64,000 nt of DNA from Pontibacter cellulosilyticus (GCF_014306105.1 NZ_JACRVF010000001.1:434001-498000), one strand, 5' to 3'. Positions 26,665 to 36,401 are shown, numbered from the stretch's first letter. Numbers and translations are program-made. The notes: generated from the sequence alone by a model not told the origin.

Positions 26665-27777
26665 ATGAAGACAGCCCTTATAACCGGTGTAACAGGACAA
26701 GACGGAGCATATTTAGCAGAATTACTTTTAAGCAAAGGATATAAAGTACACGGTGTAAAGCGTAGAAGTTCCATGTTCAACACCGATCGTATAGATCACC
26801 TGTATCAGGATCCGCACGAAAAGAACATCAACTTTAAGCTTCACTACGGCGACCTTACAGATTCTACAAACCTTATCCGCATTATACAGGAAACGCAGCC
26901 AGATGAGATCTATAACCTGGCAGCTATGAGTCATGTTAAGGTAAGCTTCGATACACCGGAGTATACAGCTAATGCAGATGGACTTGGTACGCTTCGTATT
27001 TTGGAGGCTGTTCGTATACTTGGGCTAACCGAGAAAACAAAGATTTACCAGGCATCTACTTCAGAGCTATATGGTTTGGTGCAGGCAGTACCACAGTCTG
27101 AAACAACTCCATTTTACCCACGTTCTCCGTATGCCGTAGCTAAATTATATGCCTACTGGATCACGGTAAACTATCGTGAGGCCTACAACATGTTTGCCTG
27201 CAACGGTATACTATTCAACCACGAGTCTCCTTTAAGGGGCGAGACATTCGTAACCCGTAAGATAACCCGTGCCGCTGCACGTATTGCTCTTAATCTGCAG
27301 GACAAACTTTATCTGGGTAACCTGGATGCAAAGCGCGACTGGGGACATGCAAAGGACTATGTGGAGGCTATGTGGCTGATTTTGCAGCAGGACCAGCCGG
27401 AAGATTTTGTGATTGCTACAGGCGTAACCACCACCGTACGCGATTTCGTGAAGATGTCTTTTGCGGAAGTTGGAGTTGAGATTGAATTCAAAGGCGAAGG
27501 AGTCGATGAGAAAGGCTATATAGCAGCCTGTAATAATCCGGAGTACCAGCTGGAGATAGGCAAAGAAGTTGTTTGTGTAGATCCAAATTACTTCAGACCA
27601 ACAGAAGTAGAACTGCTTATCGGCGACCCAACTAAATCAAATACTAAACTTGGGTGGATACCTAAGTATGATCTGGCAGCCCTCGTAAAAGATATGATGC
27701 AGTCTGACCTAGAGCTGTTCAAACGCGACACTTATTTGATGGAAGGCGGACACCGCATCCTGAATTATCATGAATAG
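26665..27777 (+). CDS. gmd: GDP-mannose 4,6-dehydratase
   Basis: First enzyme of GDP-L-fucose synthesis: GDP-mannose to GDP-4-keto-6-deoxymannose. 370 residues, the normal size. NADP-binding [14 protein letters not shown] is at 8-21, the Thr/Ser-Glu pair lies in QASTSELYG, and Tyr156/Lys160 in [10 protein letters not shown] are the catalytic pair. [15 protein letters not shown] is the typical substrate segment. Coding style is that of the core genome, unlike the AT-rich genes after 30 kb. A terminator follows before the ABC permease. Confidence 0.97.
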   Translation: MKTALITGVTGQDGAYLAELLLSKGYKVHGVKRRSSMFNTDRIDHLYQDPHEKNINFKLHYGDLTDSTNLIRIIQETQPDEIYNLAAMSHVKVSFDTPEYTANADGLGTLRILEAVRILGLTEKTKIYQASTSELYGLVQAVPQSETTPFYPRSPYAVAKLYAYWITVNYREAYNMFACNGILFNHESPLRGETFVTRKITRAAARIALNLQDKLYLGNLDAKRDWGHAKDYVEAMWLILQQDQPEDFVIATGVTTTVRDFVKMSFAEVGVEIEFKGEGVDEKGYIAACNNPEYQLEIGKEVVCVDPNYFRPTEVELLIGDPTKSNTKLGWIPKYDLAALVKDMMQSDLELFKRDTYLMEGGHRILNYHE

Positions 27778-27815
27778 GCTTTTATTCTAAAAATATAGCT
27801 GCACTTTTTTATATA

Positions 27816-27863
27816 CCTCAAAAGGATTCATTATTTTTAAGAACCTTTTGAGGTGTATTTTTT
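27816..27863 (+). terminator. Intrinsic terminator between gmd and wzm
   Basis: CCTCAAAAGG (27816-27825) pairs exactly with CCTTTTGAGG (27844-27853) around an 18-base loop, followed by TGTATTTTTT. It begins 39 bp after the gmd stop. The stem overlaps a possible TTG start of the permease at 27848, which supports the ATG at 27872. It would split the locus into at least two transcripts. Confidence 0.75.
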
Positions 27864-27871
27864 CCAAAACT

Positions 27872-28741
27872 ATGAATACCAACACCCTAATGAAAGAGAA
27901 TGAAGAAGATTGGACGTTGGTCATCAAGCCTAGCTCTGGTCTTTTTGATTTGCAGCTAAAAGAGGTATGGCGTTACCGTGATCTGCTGCAAATGTTTGTA
28001 CGCCGCGATTTTGTTGCTGTATACAAGCAAACTATACTTGGCCCAATTTGGTTTTTCCTCCAACCTTTATTTACGACCATTACGTTTACCATTGTATTTG
28101 GTAAGATTGCTGGCATTTCCACTGATGGTATCCCTCCCTTATTGTTTTATATGGCTGGTATCGTAGGTTGGAACTACTTTTCTGAATGCCTCACTGCAAC
28201 CTCTAATACCTTTACCTTAAATGCAAATATTTTCGGGAAAGTGTATTTCCCAAGGTTGATCATGCCTCTTTCCATTGTTGTCTCTAACCTGTTGAAGTTT
28301 GGAGTACAGTTCATGTTGTTCCTTCTCTTGTTGGCTTTCTTCATGTTTTCCGGTTCTAAAGTACAGCCAACATGGGCAATAGCATTAGTGCCATATCTGG
28401 TGCTCTTAATGGCGGCTCTTGGTTTAGGTTTTGGAATGCTTATATCAGCCATGACCACCAAATACCGTGACCTAAAGTTTCTGATAACATTTGGAGTACA
28501 GTTAGCAATGTATGCCTCTCCAGTTATTTATCCGTTATCTACTTTACCTGAAAAATATAAATTGCTTATTCTGGCTAATCCGATGTCTAGTATAATTGAA
28601 TTGTTCCGATATGCATTTTTAGGAGAAGGAACGTTTAGCTGGCTCTACCTTGGCTATTCTACCTTTTTTGCATTAGCTATCCTGTCGCTGGGAATAATTA
28701 CTTTTAATAAAGTTGAAAAGTCATTTATGGATACTGTTTAA
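27872..28741 (+). CDS. wzm: ABC-2 polysaccharide exporter permease
   Basis: Inner-membrane half of an ABC transporter that moves undecaprenyl-linked glycan to the periplasm. 289 residues with six hydrophobic helices between about 60 and 280, preceded by the typical amphipathic segment LKEVWRYRDLLQMFVRRDF and the TILGPIWFFLQPL stretch. The frame extends upstream to a TTG at 27848, but that lies within the terminator stem; the ATG at 27872 (MNTNTLMKENEEDW) is chosen. wzt follows after 6 bp. Confidence 0.93.
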   Translation: MNTNTLMKENEEDWTLVIKPSSGLFDLQLKEVWRYRDLLQMFVRRDFVAVYKQTILGPIWFFLQPLFTTITFTIVFGKIAGISTDGIPPLLFYMAGIVGWNYFSECLTATSNTFTLNANIFGKVYFPRLIMPLSIVVSNLLKFGVQFMLFLLLLAFFMFSGSKVQPTWAIALVPYLVLLMAALGLGFGMLISAMTTKYRDLKFLITFGVQLAMYASPVIYPLSTLPEKYKLLILANPMSSIIELFRYAFLGEGTFSWLYLGYSTFFALAILSLGIITFNKVEKSFMDTV

Positions 28742-28747
28742 TGTTTT

Positions 28748-30046
28748 ATGAGGATGGCAGTTATTAAAGTAGAAGACCTTTCAAAGCAGTACAGGTTAGG
28801 AGAGTTAGGTACAGGTACTCTGTCGCATGACATAAACCGCTGGTGGCACAAGATCAGAGGCAAGGAAGACCCTTATCTCAGAATCGGTGAAACAAATGAT
28901 CGTAGCACTAAAGGCAACAGTGATTATGTGTGGGCATTGCGCGACATTAATTTTGAGGTAAAGCAAGGAGAAGTGCTAGGTATAATTGGGAAAAATGGTG
29001 CCGGAAAATCTACTTTACTAAAGCTGTTATCCAGGGTTACTGCCCCTACCACAGGAAGTATTAAAGCAAAAGGCAGGATTGCCTCACTTCTGGAAGTAGG
29101 TACAGGTTTTCATGAAGAACTCACGGGTAGGGAGAATATATTTCTGAATGGGGCCATACTCGGTATGACAAAGGCTGAGATCCGTTCTAAATTTGATGAA
29201 ATTGTTGCTTTTTCAGGTACTGAGCGTTACATAGATACCCCTGTTAAACGTTATTCTTCTGGAATGCGTGTGAGATTAGCGTTTGCTGTAGCTGCTCATT
29301 TAGACCCTGAAATATTAATTGTGGATGAAGTTTTAGCAGTTGGTGACGCGGAGTTTCAGAAGAAGGCTATCGGTAAAATGCAGGATGTAAGCAGGGGAGG
29401 AGGTAAAACAGTTCTGTTTGTTAGCCATAATATGGAGGCCGTTCAAAATTTGTGTACAAAAGGAATAGTGTTGCAAAATGGCAGGTTAGTACAAAGTGGT
29501 ACTGTGAGTGAGAGTGTACAATATTATTTGAGCAACTCCAGTAAGATGGTTTTATCAAAAACTTTTGATGCGGAAAGCGCTCCAGGCAATCATTATGCAA
29601 AGTTATTATCTGTAAAAGTTGTAAATGAAATAAATCCTTCTGGTCTCTTCACTACTAATACAGGTTTTTCTCTTAATTTTTCAATACTGAATTTAATTGA
29701 TGAGAGACAGCAGTTAGATTTTACTTATCACTTATTTGATGAAAGAGGAATTCTAGTATATGTAGGTTCTACTGGTGCATCTCATGAGCCTAGATTTTAC
29801 AAAAAGGGTACACTGAATATTAAGACGAGTTTTCCTCCAAATATTCTTAATGAGGGTGTTTATACAATTGGCCGATTATTATTTGTTCAGAATCGTGGCC
29901 ATATATTAACTGAATGGAATGATACATTATCTTTTGAGGTGCTACCTGATTCAGGAGGATATTTAGGTTCGCAAGGGGGGAAAGAAGGAGTGTTGAAAAT
30001 TTATAATTTACCGTGGGAGGTTACATACAATAATCAAAAGGTTTAG
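28748..30046 (+). CDS. wzt: ABC exporter ATPase with C-terminal Wzt carbohydrate-binding domain
   Basis: Energises Wzm. 432 residues: an ABC domain (1-260) with Walker A GKNGAGKST (near 80), signature YSSGMRVRLAFA (near 170) and Walker B ILIVDEVLAVGD (near 190), then a linker and a beta-rich C-terminal domain (about 275-430, ending LKIYNLPWEVTY). That extra domain is the mark of Wzt proteins that recognise a terminal modification on the finished chain before export. Methyltransferases in this locus could supply such a cap; that link is inference. ATGs at 28748 and 28754 are both possible. Base composition starts to become AT-rich within the C-terminal domain, compared with the ABC part. Confidence 0.94.
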   Translation: MRMAVIKVEDLSKQYRLGELGTGTLSHDINRWWHKIRGKEDPYLRIGETNDRSTKGNSDYVWALRDINFEVKQGEVLGIIGKNGAGKSTLLKLLSRVTAPTTGSIKAKGRIASLLEVGTGFHEELTGRENIFLNGAILGMTKAEIRSKFDEIVAFSGTERYIDTPVKRYSSGMRVRLAFAVAAHLDPEILIVDEVLAVGDAEFQKKAIGKMQDVSRGGGKTVLFVSHNMEAVQNLCTKGIVLQNGRLVQSGTVSESVQYYLSNSSKMVLSKTFDAESAPGNHYAKLLSVKVVNEINPSGLFTTNTGFSLNFSILNLIDERQQLDFTYHLFDERGILVYVGSTGASHEPRFYKKGTLNIKTSFPPNILNEGVYTIGRLLFVQNRGHILTEWNDTLSFEVLPDSGGYLGSQGGKEGVLKIYNLPWEVTYNNQKV

Positions 30047-30055
30047 ATACAGATA

Positions 30056-31138
30056 ATGATCAATGTAACAAAGACTTTTCTGCCGCCTATTGAAGAGTAT
30101 CAGGAATATGTATCGAGTATTTTCCAGAGAGCATGGCTCACAAATAATGGGCCTTTACTAAACGAACTTGAGCTAAAGCTGAAGGCATACTTAAACGTAC
30201 CACATCTATTATTTTTAAGTAATGGTACTGTCGCAATACAAATTGCGATCAAAGCATTAGAATTGAAGGGTGAGATAATAACTACACCTTTTTCCTATGT
30301 TGCTACCACTTCATCAATTGTTTGGGAGCAATGTAAGCCAATATTTGTGGACATAGATCCCTTTACATTCAATATAGATCCTTACAAAATAGAAGCCGCT
30401 ATTACTCCATCAACTACAGCAATTCTTGCAACTCACGTTTTTGGAAATCCATGTGCAATTGATGAGATACAGAATGTCGCAAATAAGAATGGCCTCAAAG
30501 TTATTTATGATGCAGCTCATTGCTTTGGTACTATTTATAAAGGAAAATCAATTTTCACCTATGGAGACATAAGTACAACCAGTTTTCATGCTACAAAATT
30601 ATTTCATACAAGTGAGGGTGGTGCCGTCTTTACCATGCAACCAGCACTTTTAAAGAAAATGGCATTGCTACGTAACTTTGGACATATCACACCTACAAGT
30701 TTTGATGGCGTTGGAATAAATGCAAAGAATTCAGAGTTTCATGCTGCGATGGGCTTATGTGTGCTTAAATATGCAGACATCTTAAGATCAAGAAGAAAGG
30801 AGCAATGGAATAACTATTTAAATCTTTTATCAGGTTTGAAGGTCCAGTTTCTTACTATTACTAATGGAACTGAAGAATACAATGGATCTTATTTTCCTAT
30901 TGTATTTGAAACAGAGGAACAGCTGTTAAAATCTGTAGAAGCCCTTAATTTACAGTATGTATATCCCAGAAGATATTTTTATCCTTCTCTAAATACGCTT
31001 AACTACGTAGCTTCAAATGAATGTCATGAATCAGAAAAAATAGCGAAAACAATTTTATGTTTGCCGTTATTTCATGATTTATCATATGTAGAACAGGAAA
31101 TGATAGCAAGAATTTTATTAAGGGTTCAAAATAACTGA
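30056..31138 (+). CDS. DegT/DnrJ/EryC1/StrS sugar aminotransferase
   Basis: PLP enzyme of 360 residues that would aminate a keto nucleotide sugar. The fold begins with FLPPIEEYQEYV and ...RAWLTNNGPLLNELE; PLP contacts include DAAHCFG. The Schiff-base lysine is Lys181 in FHATKLFHTSEGG. The family is often found as VioA or FdtB homologues making 4- or 3-amino-6-deoxy sugars. Only 9 bp from wzt and 1 bp before the WbqC gene, so translation is probably coupled. Strongly AT-rich. The substrate cannot be decided, since no matching dehydratase (RmlB-like) is in the window. Confidence 0.9.
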   Translation: MINVTKTFLPPIEEYQEYVSSIFQRAWLTNNGPLLNELELKLKAYLNVPHLLFLSNGTVAIQIAIKALELKGEIITTPFSYVATTSSIVWEQCKPIFVDIDPFTFNIDPYKIEAAITPSTTAILATHVFGNPCAIDEIQNVANKNGLKVIYDAAHCFGTIYKGKSIFTYGDISTTSFHATKLFHTSEGGAVFTMQPALLKKMALLRNFGHITPTSFDGVGINAKNSEFHAAMGLCVLKYADILRSRRKEQWNNYLNLLSGLKVQFLTITNGTEEYNGSYFPIVFETEEQLLKSVEALNLQYVYPRRYFYPSLNTLNYVASNECHESEKIAKTILCLPLFHDLSYVEQEMIARILLRVQNN

Positions 31139-31139
31139 T

Positions 31140-31886
31140 ATGGCAAGTATTGGCATTATGCAGCCCTATTTTTTCCCATATGTAGGATATTATAGCTTGA
31201 TTAAGCATACCGATGAGTGGATCATCTTTGATGTTGTTCAATTTATTAGACATGGTTGGATAGAGCGAAACAGAATCTTGAAACCAGGCGAGGGTTGGCA
31301 ATACATTTCGGTACCACTACAAAAGCATTCCCGTGATACACCAATAAAAGATATTATTATAAAAAATGATGTTGATTGGCGAGATAAAATATTAAGACAG
31401 CTAGACCATTACAAAAAAAGGGCTCCCTATTTTAATCAAGTAACTGATTTAGTAAAGGCAGGTTTAAATATTAATACTGACAGTATAGTAAATCTAAACG
31501 CAAATATTTTAAAGGTCACCTGTAATTATTTGGAGATCCCTTTTGATTATAAAATATTTAGCCAGATGGAATTAGAGATAGAGCCTGTTAGCCATCCTGG
31601 TGAATGGGCTTTACATATAACTAAGGCTCTAAATTTTGATACATATATAAATCCACCAGGAGGTGTTAATATTTTTAGTGATCAACAATTTAAAGCTGCT
31701 AATATTAAATTATCATTCCTTAAGAATGCAGTAACTCCATATAATCAAAAAAGACCTTCATTTGAGGGTGGCTTGTCTATAATTGATGTATTAATGTTTA
31801 ATGATATTAGTAGTGCCAATCAATTAATTGATGATATAAAGTTTATAGATCCTTATTCAAATAAGTCACACAATAACTGTTTATAG
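31140..31886 (+). CDS. WbqC family protein
   Basis: 248-residue soluble protein of the WbqC family. The N-terminus IGIMQPYFFPYVGYYSLI and the following HTDEWIIFDVVQF, RNRILKPGEGWQYISVPL are the defining stretches. The biochemical role is not established; the family is repeatedly found beside DegT-type aminotransferases in O-antigen loci and may help make or transfer an acylated amino sugar. Here it sits exactly between two such aminotransferase genes. AT-rich, 1 bp after the previous stop. Confidence 0.88.
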   Translation: MASIGIMQPYFFPYVGYYSLIKHTDEWIIFDVVQFIRHGWIERNRILKPGEGWQYISVPLQKHSRDTPIKDIIIKNDVDWRDKILRQLDHYKKRAPYFNQVTDLVKAGLNINTDSIVNLNANILKVTCNYLEIPFDYKIFSQMELEIEPVSHPGEWALHITKALNFDTYINPPGGVNIFSDQQFKAANIKLSFLKNAVTPYNQKRPSFEGGLSIIDVLMFNDISSANQLIDDIKFIDPYSNKSHNNCL

Positions 31887-31892
31887 TACTTT

Positions 31893-32822
31893 ATGATCAC
31901 AAAATCACCAACGGATTGCAAAAGCTTATCACGAACCTTATTGTTTACTTCCTCTGCAAGAGTAGCTTGGGGACATTTATTGAAAGCAATAAATATTCAG
32001 CCGCCATACTGTGTATTGCTTCCTTCATATATCGGATTTACAGAGCGTGAGGGATCAGGGGTATTTGATCCTATATCAGAGACTAACACGCTCTTCAAAT
32101 TTTATCCTCTAGATGAAAAGTTAGCTGTAGATTTCGATAAATTCGATGAAATGTTACAGAGTGAGTATGTTAAAGTTGCTCTTGTTATTCATTATTTCGG
32201 TATATGCCAGAATGATGTTATTAAAATATCCGAGCTGTGTAAAAAGAATGATGTATTACTTGTTGAGGACTGTGCTCATGCTTTTCAGCTAGGTCTTGCA
32301 AATCAAAAATTAGGTATAGTTGGAGATTTTAGCTTCTACTCTTTACATAAATATTTAGCTACGAATTCAGGTGGTATTTTACAAGTTAACAATCCTATAT
32401 ATCAATTAGCTGAAGTCTCAGAAGAGCAGCAGATAGATGAATCTGTGCTAAAACAATACATTATAACTGATATACAGGCTGTAGCTGATATAAGAAAAGT
32501 TAATTATTTAAAATACCAATCTATGCTTCAAAACATTCCTGGTATAGAAATTTTGTATACTCTCAAAGATGCAGAAGTACCTCATAATTTTCCAATTAAA
32601 GTAAAAAATGGGATGAGGGAAAAGCTTTACTTTTATTTGATGAATAAAGAGATTCCTACTATTGCTCTTTATTATCGTTTGATTAGTGAAATAAACGAAG
32701 AGGAATTTCCCCTATCATTTAAGATTTCTAATGAAATATTAAATCTACCAGTACATCAAGATACAACACTAGAAGATATAGAATGCATTTGCAGTGCAAT
32801 AAGGCAGTTTTTTACATCCTAG
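31893..32822 (+). CDS. DegT/DnrJ/EryC1/StrS family aminotransferase homologue, short form
   Basis: 309 residues, some 50 shorter than usual DegT enzymes. PLP motifs remain: VEDCAHAF (Asp contacting the pyridine nitrogen), FSFYSLHKYLATNSGG with Lys153 as the expected Schiff-base lysine. The missing length is mostly in the C-terminal domain, where the segment after residue 185 is compact. It starts 6 bp after the WbqC gene. Whether it transaminates or has another PLP or structural role is open. Base composition is AT-rich like its neighbours. Confidence 0.8.
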   Translation: MITKSPTDCKSLSRTLLFTSSARVAWGHLLKAINIQPPYCVLLPSYIGFTEREGSGVFDPISETNTLFKFYPLDEKLAVDFDKFDEMLQSEYVKVALVIHYFGICQNDVIKISELCKKNDVLLVEDCAHAFQLGLANQKLGIVGDFSFYSLHKYLATNSGGILQVNNPIYQLAEVSEEQQIDESVLKQYIITDIQAVADIRKVNYLKYQSMLQNIPGIEILYTLKDAEVPHNFPIKVKNGMREKLYFYLMNKEIPTIALYYRLISEINEEEFPLSFKISNEILNLPVHQDTTLEDIECICSAIRQFFTS

Positions 32823-32841
32823 ATTAAGTATAATAAAAGTA

Positions 32842-33795
32842 ATGAAACCAATAGGTGGATTTTTTGAATTAGAACTTCCAGGTTCCACAACAACATATCA
32901 TCCTACCGCACTTGCATTGTCTACAGGCAGAGCTTGTTTGCGTCTCATGTTGAAGAACATTGATATATCTAAGTGTTATGTTCCTTTCTTTACTTGTAAT
33001 GCTTTGTATGATCCTTTTCATCTTGAATCGGTTAGTTTGGAGTTCTATGGGTTAGATAAATCTCTTGATCCTAATGTCACCCCTTCTTTGAGGGCAGGTG
33101 AATATTTTCTTTACATCAACTATTTTGGAATAAAATCTAATACAGTAAATAAGTTATTGGAAATCTATGGAGATAAATTAATTGTAGATAATACTCATCT
33201 TTTTTTTCATAAGGGATATAAGCATAATTGGTCGTTTACCTCTGCAAGAAAATACTTTGGAGTTCCAGATGGTGCTTATTTATACAGTCCCAGCCCAATA
33301 TATCCTAAATTAAATAGATTCAAAGATATTTCTTTAAACCATAATTTATTGAGACTATTAGGCAGTCAAGAGAAATCATATGAGGAATATGATAAATATG
33401 AAAAATCATTGAATTCAGAAGTTAATTCTATTTCTATAGTATCAGAAAGATTACTGTCACTTGTTAATTATGAACAAGTAAAATCAAGACGTTTAGATAA
33501 CTTTAATTATATACAAAGTGAACTTGGGCATCTAAACGAGCTAAAGATTGATATCGATGCTGAAACTGTTCCATTTACTTATCCTTTTTTGCCAAATCGA
33601 ATATTAGATAAAAATAAGCTTTATATCAATGGCTTATTTATTCCCTCATTGTGGAGTGATCCTTCTAATAGAGATTGTTCTGGTTATAGCTTTGACAAAG
33701 AACTAGGATTAAGGCTATTGCCTTTGCCTATAGATCATAGATATAATCTGAATGATATGAAGTTTTTAGTTAATAAAGTCAAAGAGTTACTGTAA
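32842..33795 (+). CDS. Divergent DegT-like PLP-fold protein
   Basis: 317 residues. It resembles the fold-type I aminotransferases only weakly: ALALSTGRACLRLML at the start matches the cofactor-phosphate region, LIVDNTHLFF replaces the usual DAAH segment (Asp kept), and FTSARKYFGVPDGAYLY keeps a lysine (Lys137) at the Schiff-base place. The usual SxHxxKxxxxGEGG pattern is otherwise lost. It follows the previous DegT-like gene by 19 bp, and the two may form a heteromer. The family call is moderate; catalysis is uncertain. A 244-bp AT-rich gap without a visible gene follows. Confidence 0.6.
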   Translation: MKPIGGFFELELPGSTTTYHPTALALSTGRACLRLMLKNIDISKCYVPFFTCNALYDPFHLESVSLEFYGLDKSLDPNVTPSLRAGEYFLYINYFGIKSNTVNKLLEIYGDKLIVDNTHLFFHKGYKHNWSFTSARKYFGVPDGAYLYSPSPIYPKLNRFKDISLNHNLLRLLGSQEKSYEEYDKYEKSLNSEVNSISIVSERLLSLVNYEQVKSRRLDNFNYIQSELGHLNELKIDIDAETVPFTYPFLPNRILDKNKLYINGLFIPSLWSDPSNRDCSGYSFDKELGLRLLPLPIDHRYNLNDMKFLVNKVKELL

Positions 33796-34039
33796 GTATT
33801 ATATATTTATCAGCATCAGATGCGTTAGTAACAAGTATTTTGAAATGTTCTTCGGATATCTGTAAACTTCTCGTTAATTGGCCAAATTTAATTTAAATAA
33901 AAGAGAATTAACTGGAATGAATAAATACTGTACTTAAACGAAAGAATCATATTCAATTTGCTCTTTATAATACAATCTATGTACTATATATATATGTAGG
34001 ATTATTGGAAAATTTGAGGTATAGTGTATGCTTTTTTAA

Positions 34040-35320
34040 ATGAAAAAATATAATGTATTAGTATTTCCATGTGGTGCAGAAAACGCACTTGAGATCTATG
34101 AGGCTCTGAAATCGAATGTTTTAATTGATGTTGCCGGAGCTTCAAGCATTGATGATCATGGAAAGTTTGCTTTTGAGAAGTATATTGGGGGACTTCCATA
34201 CATATTTGATCCTAACTTTATTGAGCAGTTCAATAAGATTATTGCTGACAATGAAATTGATTTTATATTTCCAACACATGATACGGTTGCATTATTCTTT
34301 TCAGAGAATAGAGAGAGAATTAATGCGAAGATAATTTGTAGTGACTATGAAACAGCCCTAATCTGTAGAGAAAAAAGCAAAACTTTTGCTCTGTTTAAAG
34401 ATGAATTTTTTATACCCCAATCTTTTGACTTGTCTAATCAAGATATAACCTATCCCGTTTTTGTAAAACCTAATATAGGGGAAGGGGCAAAAGGTACTGC
34501 TATCATCAATAGCTCTAGTGAATTAAATTTTTATTCAGAACATCAGGACGACTTTTTAATTCATGAGTATTTACCAGGGCTTGAATTGACAGTTGACTGC
34601 TTTACAGATAGGCATGGAAAATTAAGGTTTATAGGCCCTCGAACAAGAGAGCGTATCAAAATGGGTATTTCCTTCCATTCTGAAAGTTATCCATTGACTA
34701 GTGAAGTCAGTCATATTGCTACTTCTATTAATAATAAATTAAGTTTCAGGGGACTTTGGTTCTTTCAGTTAAAGCAGAACAGTAAGAAGCAATTCAAGCT
34801 TCTGGAAGTTTCTACAAGATGTGCTGGTACTATGTCCTTATATCGTCAACTCGGAGTTAATTTCCCATTGCTGAGTGTTTTCGATGCAGCAGATTTAGAT
34901 GTAGAAATATTGTATAACGAAAATAAAATAGTGTTAGATCGCTGCTTATATACAAGATTTATACAACATTTATATTTTACTACAGTTTACATTGATTTTG
35001 ATGATACAATTATTGTCAACTCTAAAGTCAATTTTCATGCTTTAAAATTCCTTTATCAATGTGTTGAACAAGGAATAAAGGTTGTTTTGATTACTAGACA
35101 CGAAAAAGATTTGACAAAGACTTTGAGTGAGAAAAGAATTGCGTACAATTTATTTGATGAAATTATACATTTGAAGCAAAATGAATGTAAAGGAGATTGT
35201 ATAGTTAAGGAGCGTGATGCAATTTTTATAGATAATGCGTTTAAAGAACGTAAGATCGTTAAATCGAAATGTAATATTCCAGTATTTGATGTAGATGCTA
35301 TTCAGAGTTTAACTTTGTAA
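34040..35320 (+). CDS. ATP-grasp ligase fused to a HAD-family domain
   Basis: 426 residues with two parts. Residues 1-300 look like a carbamoyl-phosphate-synthase-type ATP-grasp ligase: an N-terminal Rossmann-like pre-domain (YNVLVFPCGAENALEIYEAL), then YPVFVKPNIGEGAKGT, FLIHEYLPGLELTVDCF and the metal-binding LLEVSTRCAGTMS. Residues 310-426 look like a small HAD phosphatase: motif I Asp319-x-Asp321-x-Thr323 (YIDFDDTII), motif II VVLITRH, and a late DAIFIDNAFKERK. ATP-grasp enzymes join a carboxyl group to an amine, so it might attach an amino acid to an amino sugar, with the HAD part removing a phosphate; that is inference. Strongly AT-rich. FkbM gene follows after 10 bp. Confidence 0.8.
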   Translation: MKKYNVLVFPCGAENALEIYEALKSNVLIDVAGASSIDDHGKFAFEKYIGGLPYIFDPNFIEQFNKIIADNEIDFIFPTHDTVALFFSENRERINAKIICSDYETALICREKSKTFALFKDEFFIPQSFDLSNQDITYPVFVKPNIGEGAKGTAIINSSSELNFYSEHQDDFLIHEYLPGLELTVDCFTDRHGKLRFIGPRTRERIKMGISFHSESYPLTSEVSHIATSINNKLSFRGLWFFQLKQNSKKQFKLLEVSTRCAGTMSLYRQLGVNFPLLSVFDAADLDVEILYNENKIVLDRCLYTRFIQHLYFTTVYIDFDDTIIVNSKVNFHALKFLYQCVEQGIKVVLITRHEKDLTKTLSEKRIAYNLFDEIIHLKQNECKGDCIVKERDAIFIDNAFKERKIVKSKCNIPVFDVDAIQSLTL

Positions 35321-35330
35321 ATCAGAATGT

Positions 35331-36401
35331 ATGCTTATTGAGGATAAACGAGAAACAATTATAAAAAAGGGCTGTGATTTTTTAGAAATTGCTAAAAATG
35401 GTGTCTATATTCTTGGAACGAACAAGTACGGGAATTATACAAAGTCTTGGCTCCAGAAGAGGGGCATACCTGTAATAGGCTTTATTAACGACTACAGCCA
35501 GAGTAATTATGAAAACACAGAAGTGTTTTCATCATCTGAAGTTCCGTCAGGACAATGTTTAATTAACTGTGTAGTGGAAGGAAGAACGATAGATGCTTAC
35601 AGCAGGCTTGTCTCTTTACACCCCAATAATATTGTTAATTACTTTGAGCTACAATTAGCATTTCCAGAAGAATTACAAGAGATTGATTTTTTAAATAATA
35701 CAGATACGATAATTGGGAATAGCCAAGATTATCAGAGCTTATATGATAAGCTCTATGATGTGGAATCAAAAAGTACCTTGGCAAATATTATTGATTTCAG
35801 ACTTAATAGAAATATTAAGAGCCTTGAAAGCTTCAGGTTTAGAATTAAAGAACAGTATTTTGAACCTTTCTATACCTTAGATGATGAGCCGGTTTTTGTT
35901 GATGGAGGAGGGTTTGATGGTGAAACATCACGTTTCTTTGCTAATCTATATCCAAATTATAAATCTATACACTTCTTTGAGCCAAATACAGAAATTATTC
36001 CTATTGCAAAAGCTAGCCTAGAGGGTTTACCTAACCTTCATTTTTATGAAAAAGGACTTTGGAGTACTACAAAAGCTTTTAAATTCGATAATACACTTAG
36101 TTCAGCAAGCAAGTTCTCTAATGAGGGAGCGATCATTATTTCTACAGTTTCTATAGATGAAGCTGTTTCAGAGAAAGTAAGTTTAATTAAGTTAGATATA
36201 GAAGGAGCAGAGTTCGAAGCTATTAAGGGTGCTAGAAATACTATTTCAAAATTTAAACCTGTACTTGCAATCTGTGTTTATCATAATCAAGATGACTTTA
36301 TTAAAATACCTAAGCTAGTAAATGAAATCAGAAGTGATTATAAGATTTTCTTAAGACACTATACACAAGGGGTATTTGAAACTGTCATGTATTTTGTATA
36401 G
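35331..36401 (+). CDS. FkbM family methyltransferase with extra N-terminal domain
   Basis: SAM-dependent O-methyltransferase, 356 residues. The methyltransferase part begins near 185: FVDGGGFDGETSRFF is motif I, IHFFEPNTE the next acidic strand, and VSIDEAVSEKVSLIKLDIEGAEFEAIKGA the FkbM signature. Residues 1-130 are a separate nucleotide-binding-like domain (GVYILGTNKYGNYTKSWL ... VIGFINDY) of the kind seen in front of some sugar-modifying FkbM enzymes. It probably methylates a sugar of the exported glycan. It lies between the ATP-grasp/HAD gene and an unknown gene, all in one direction. Confidence 0.87.
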   Translation: MLIEDKRETIIKKGCDFLEIAKNGVYILGTNKYGNYTKSWLQKRGIPVIGFINDYSQSNYENTEVFSSSEVPSGQCLINCVVEGRTIDAYSRLVSLHPNNIVNYFELQLAFPEELQEIDFLNNTDTIIGNSQDYQSLYDKLYDVESKSTLANIIDFRLNRNIKSLESFRFRIKEQYFEPFYTLDDEPVFVDGGGFDGETSRFFANLYPNYKSIHFFEPNTEIIPIAKASLEGLPNLHFYEKGLWSTTKAFKFDNTLSSASKFSNEGAIIISTVSIDEAVSEKVSLIKLDIEGAEFEAIKGARNTISKFKPVLAICVYHNQDDFIKIPKLVNEIRSDYKIFLRHYTQGVFETVMYFV

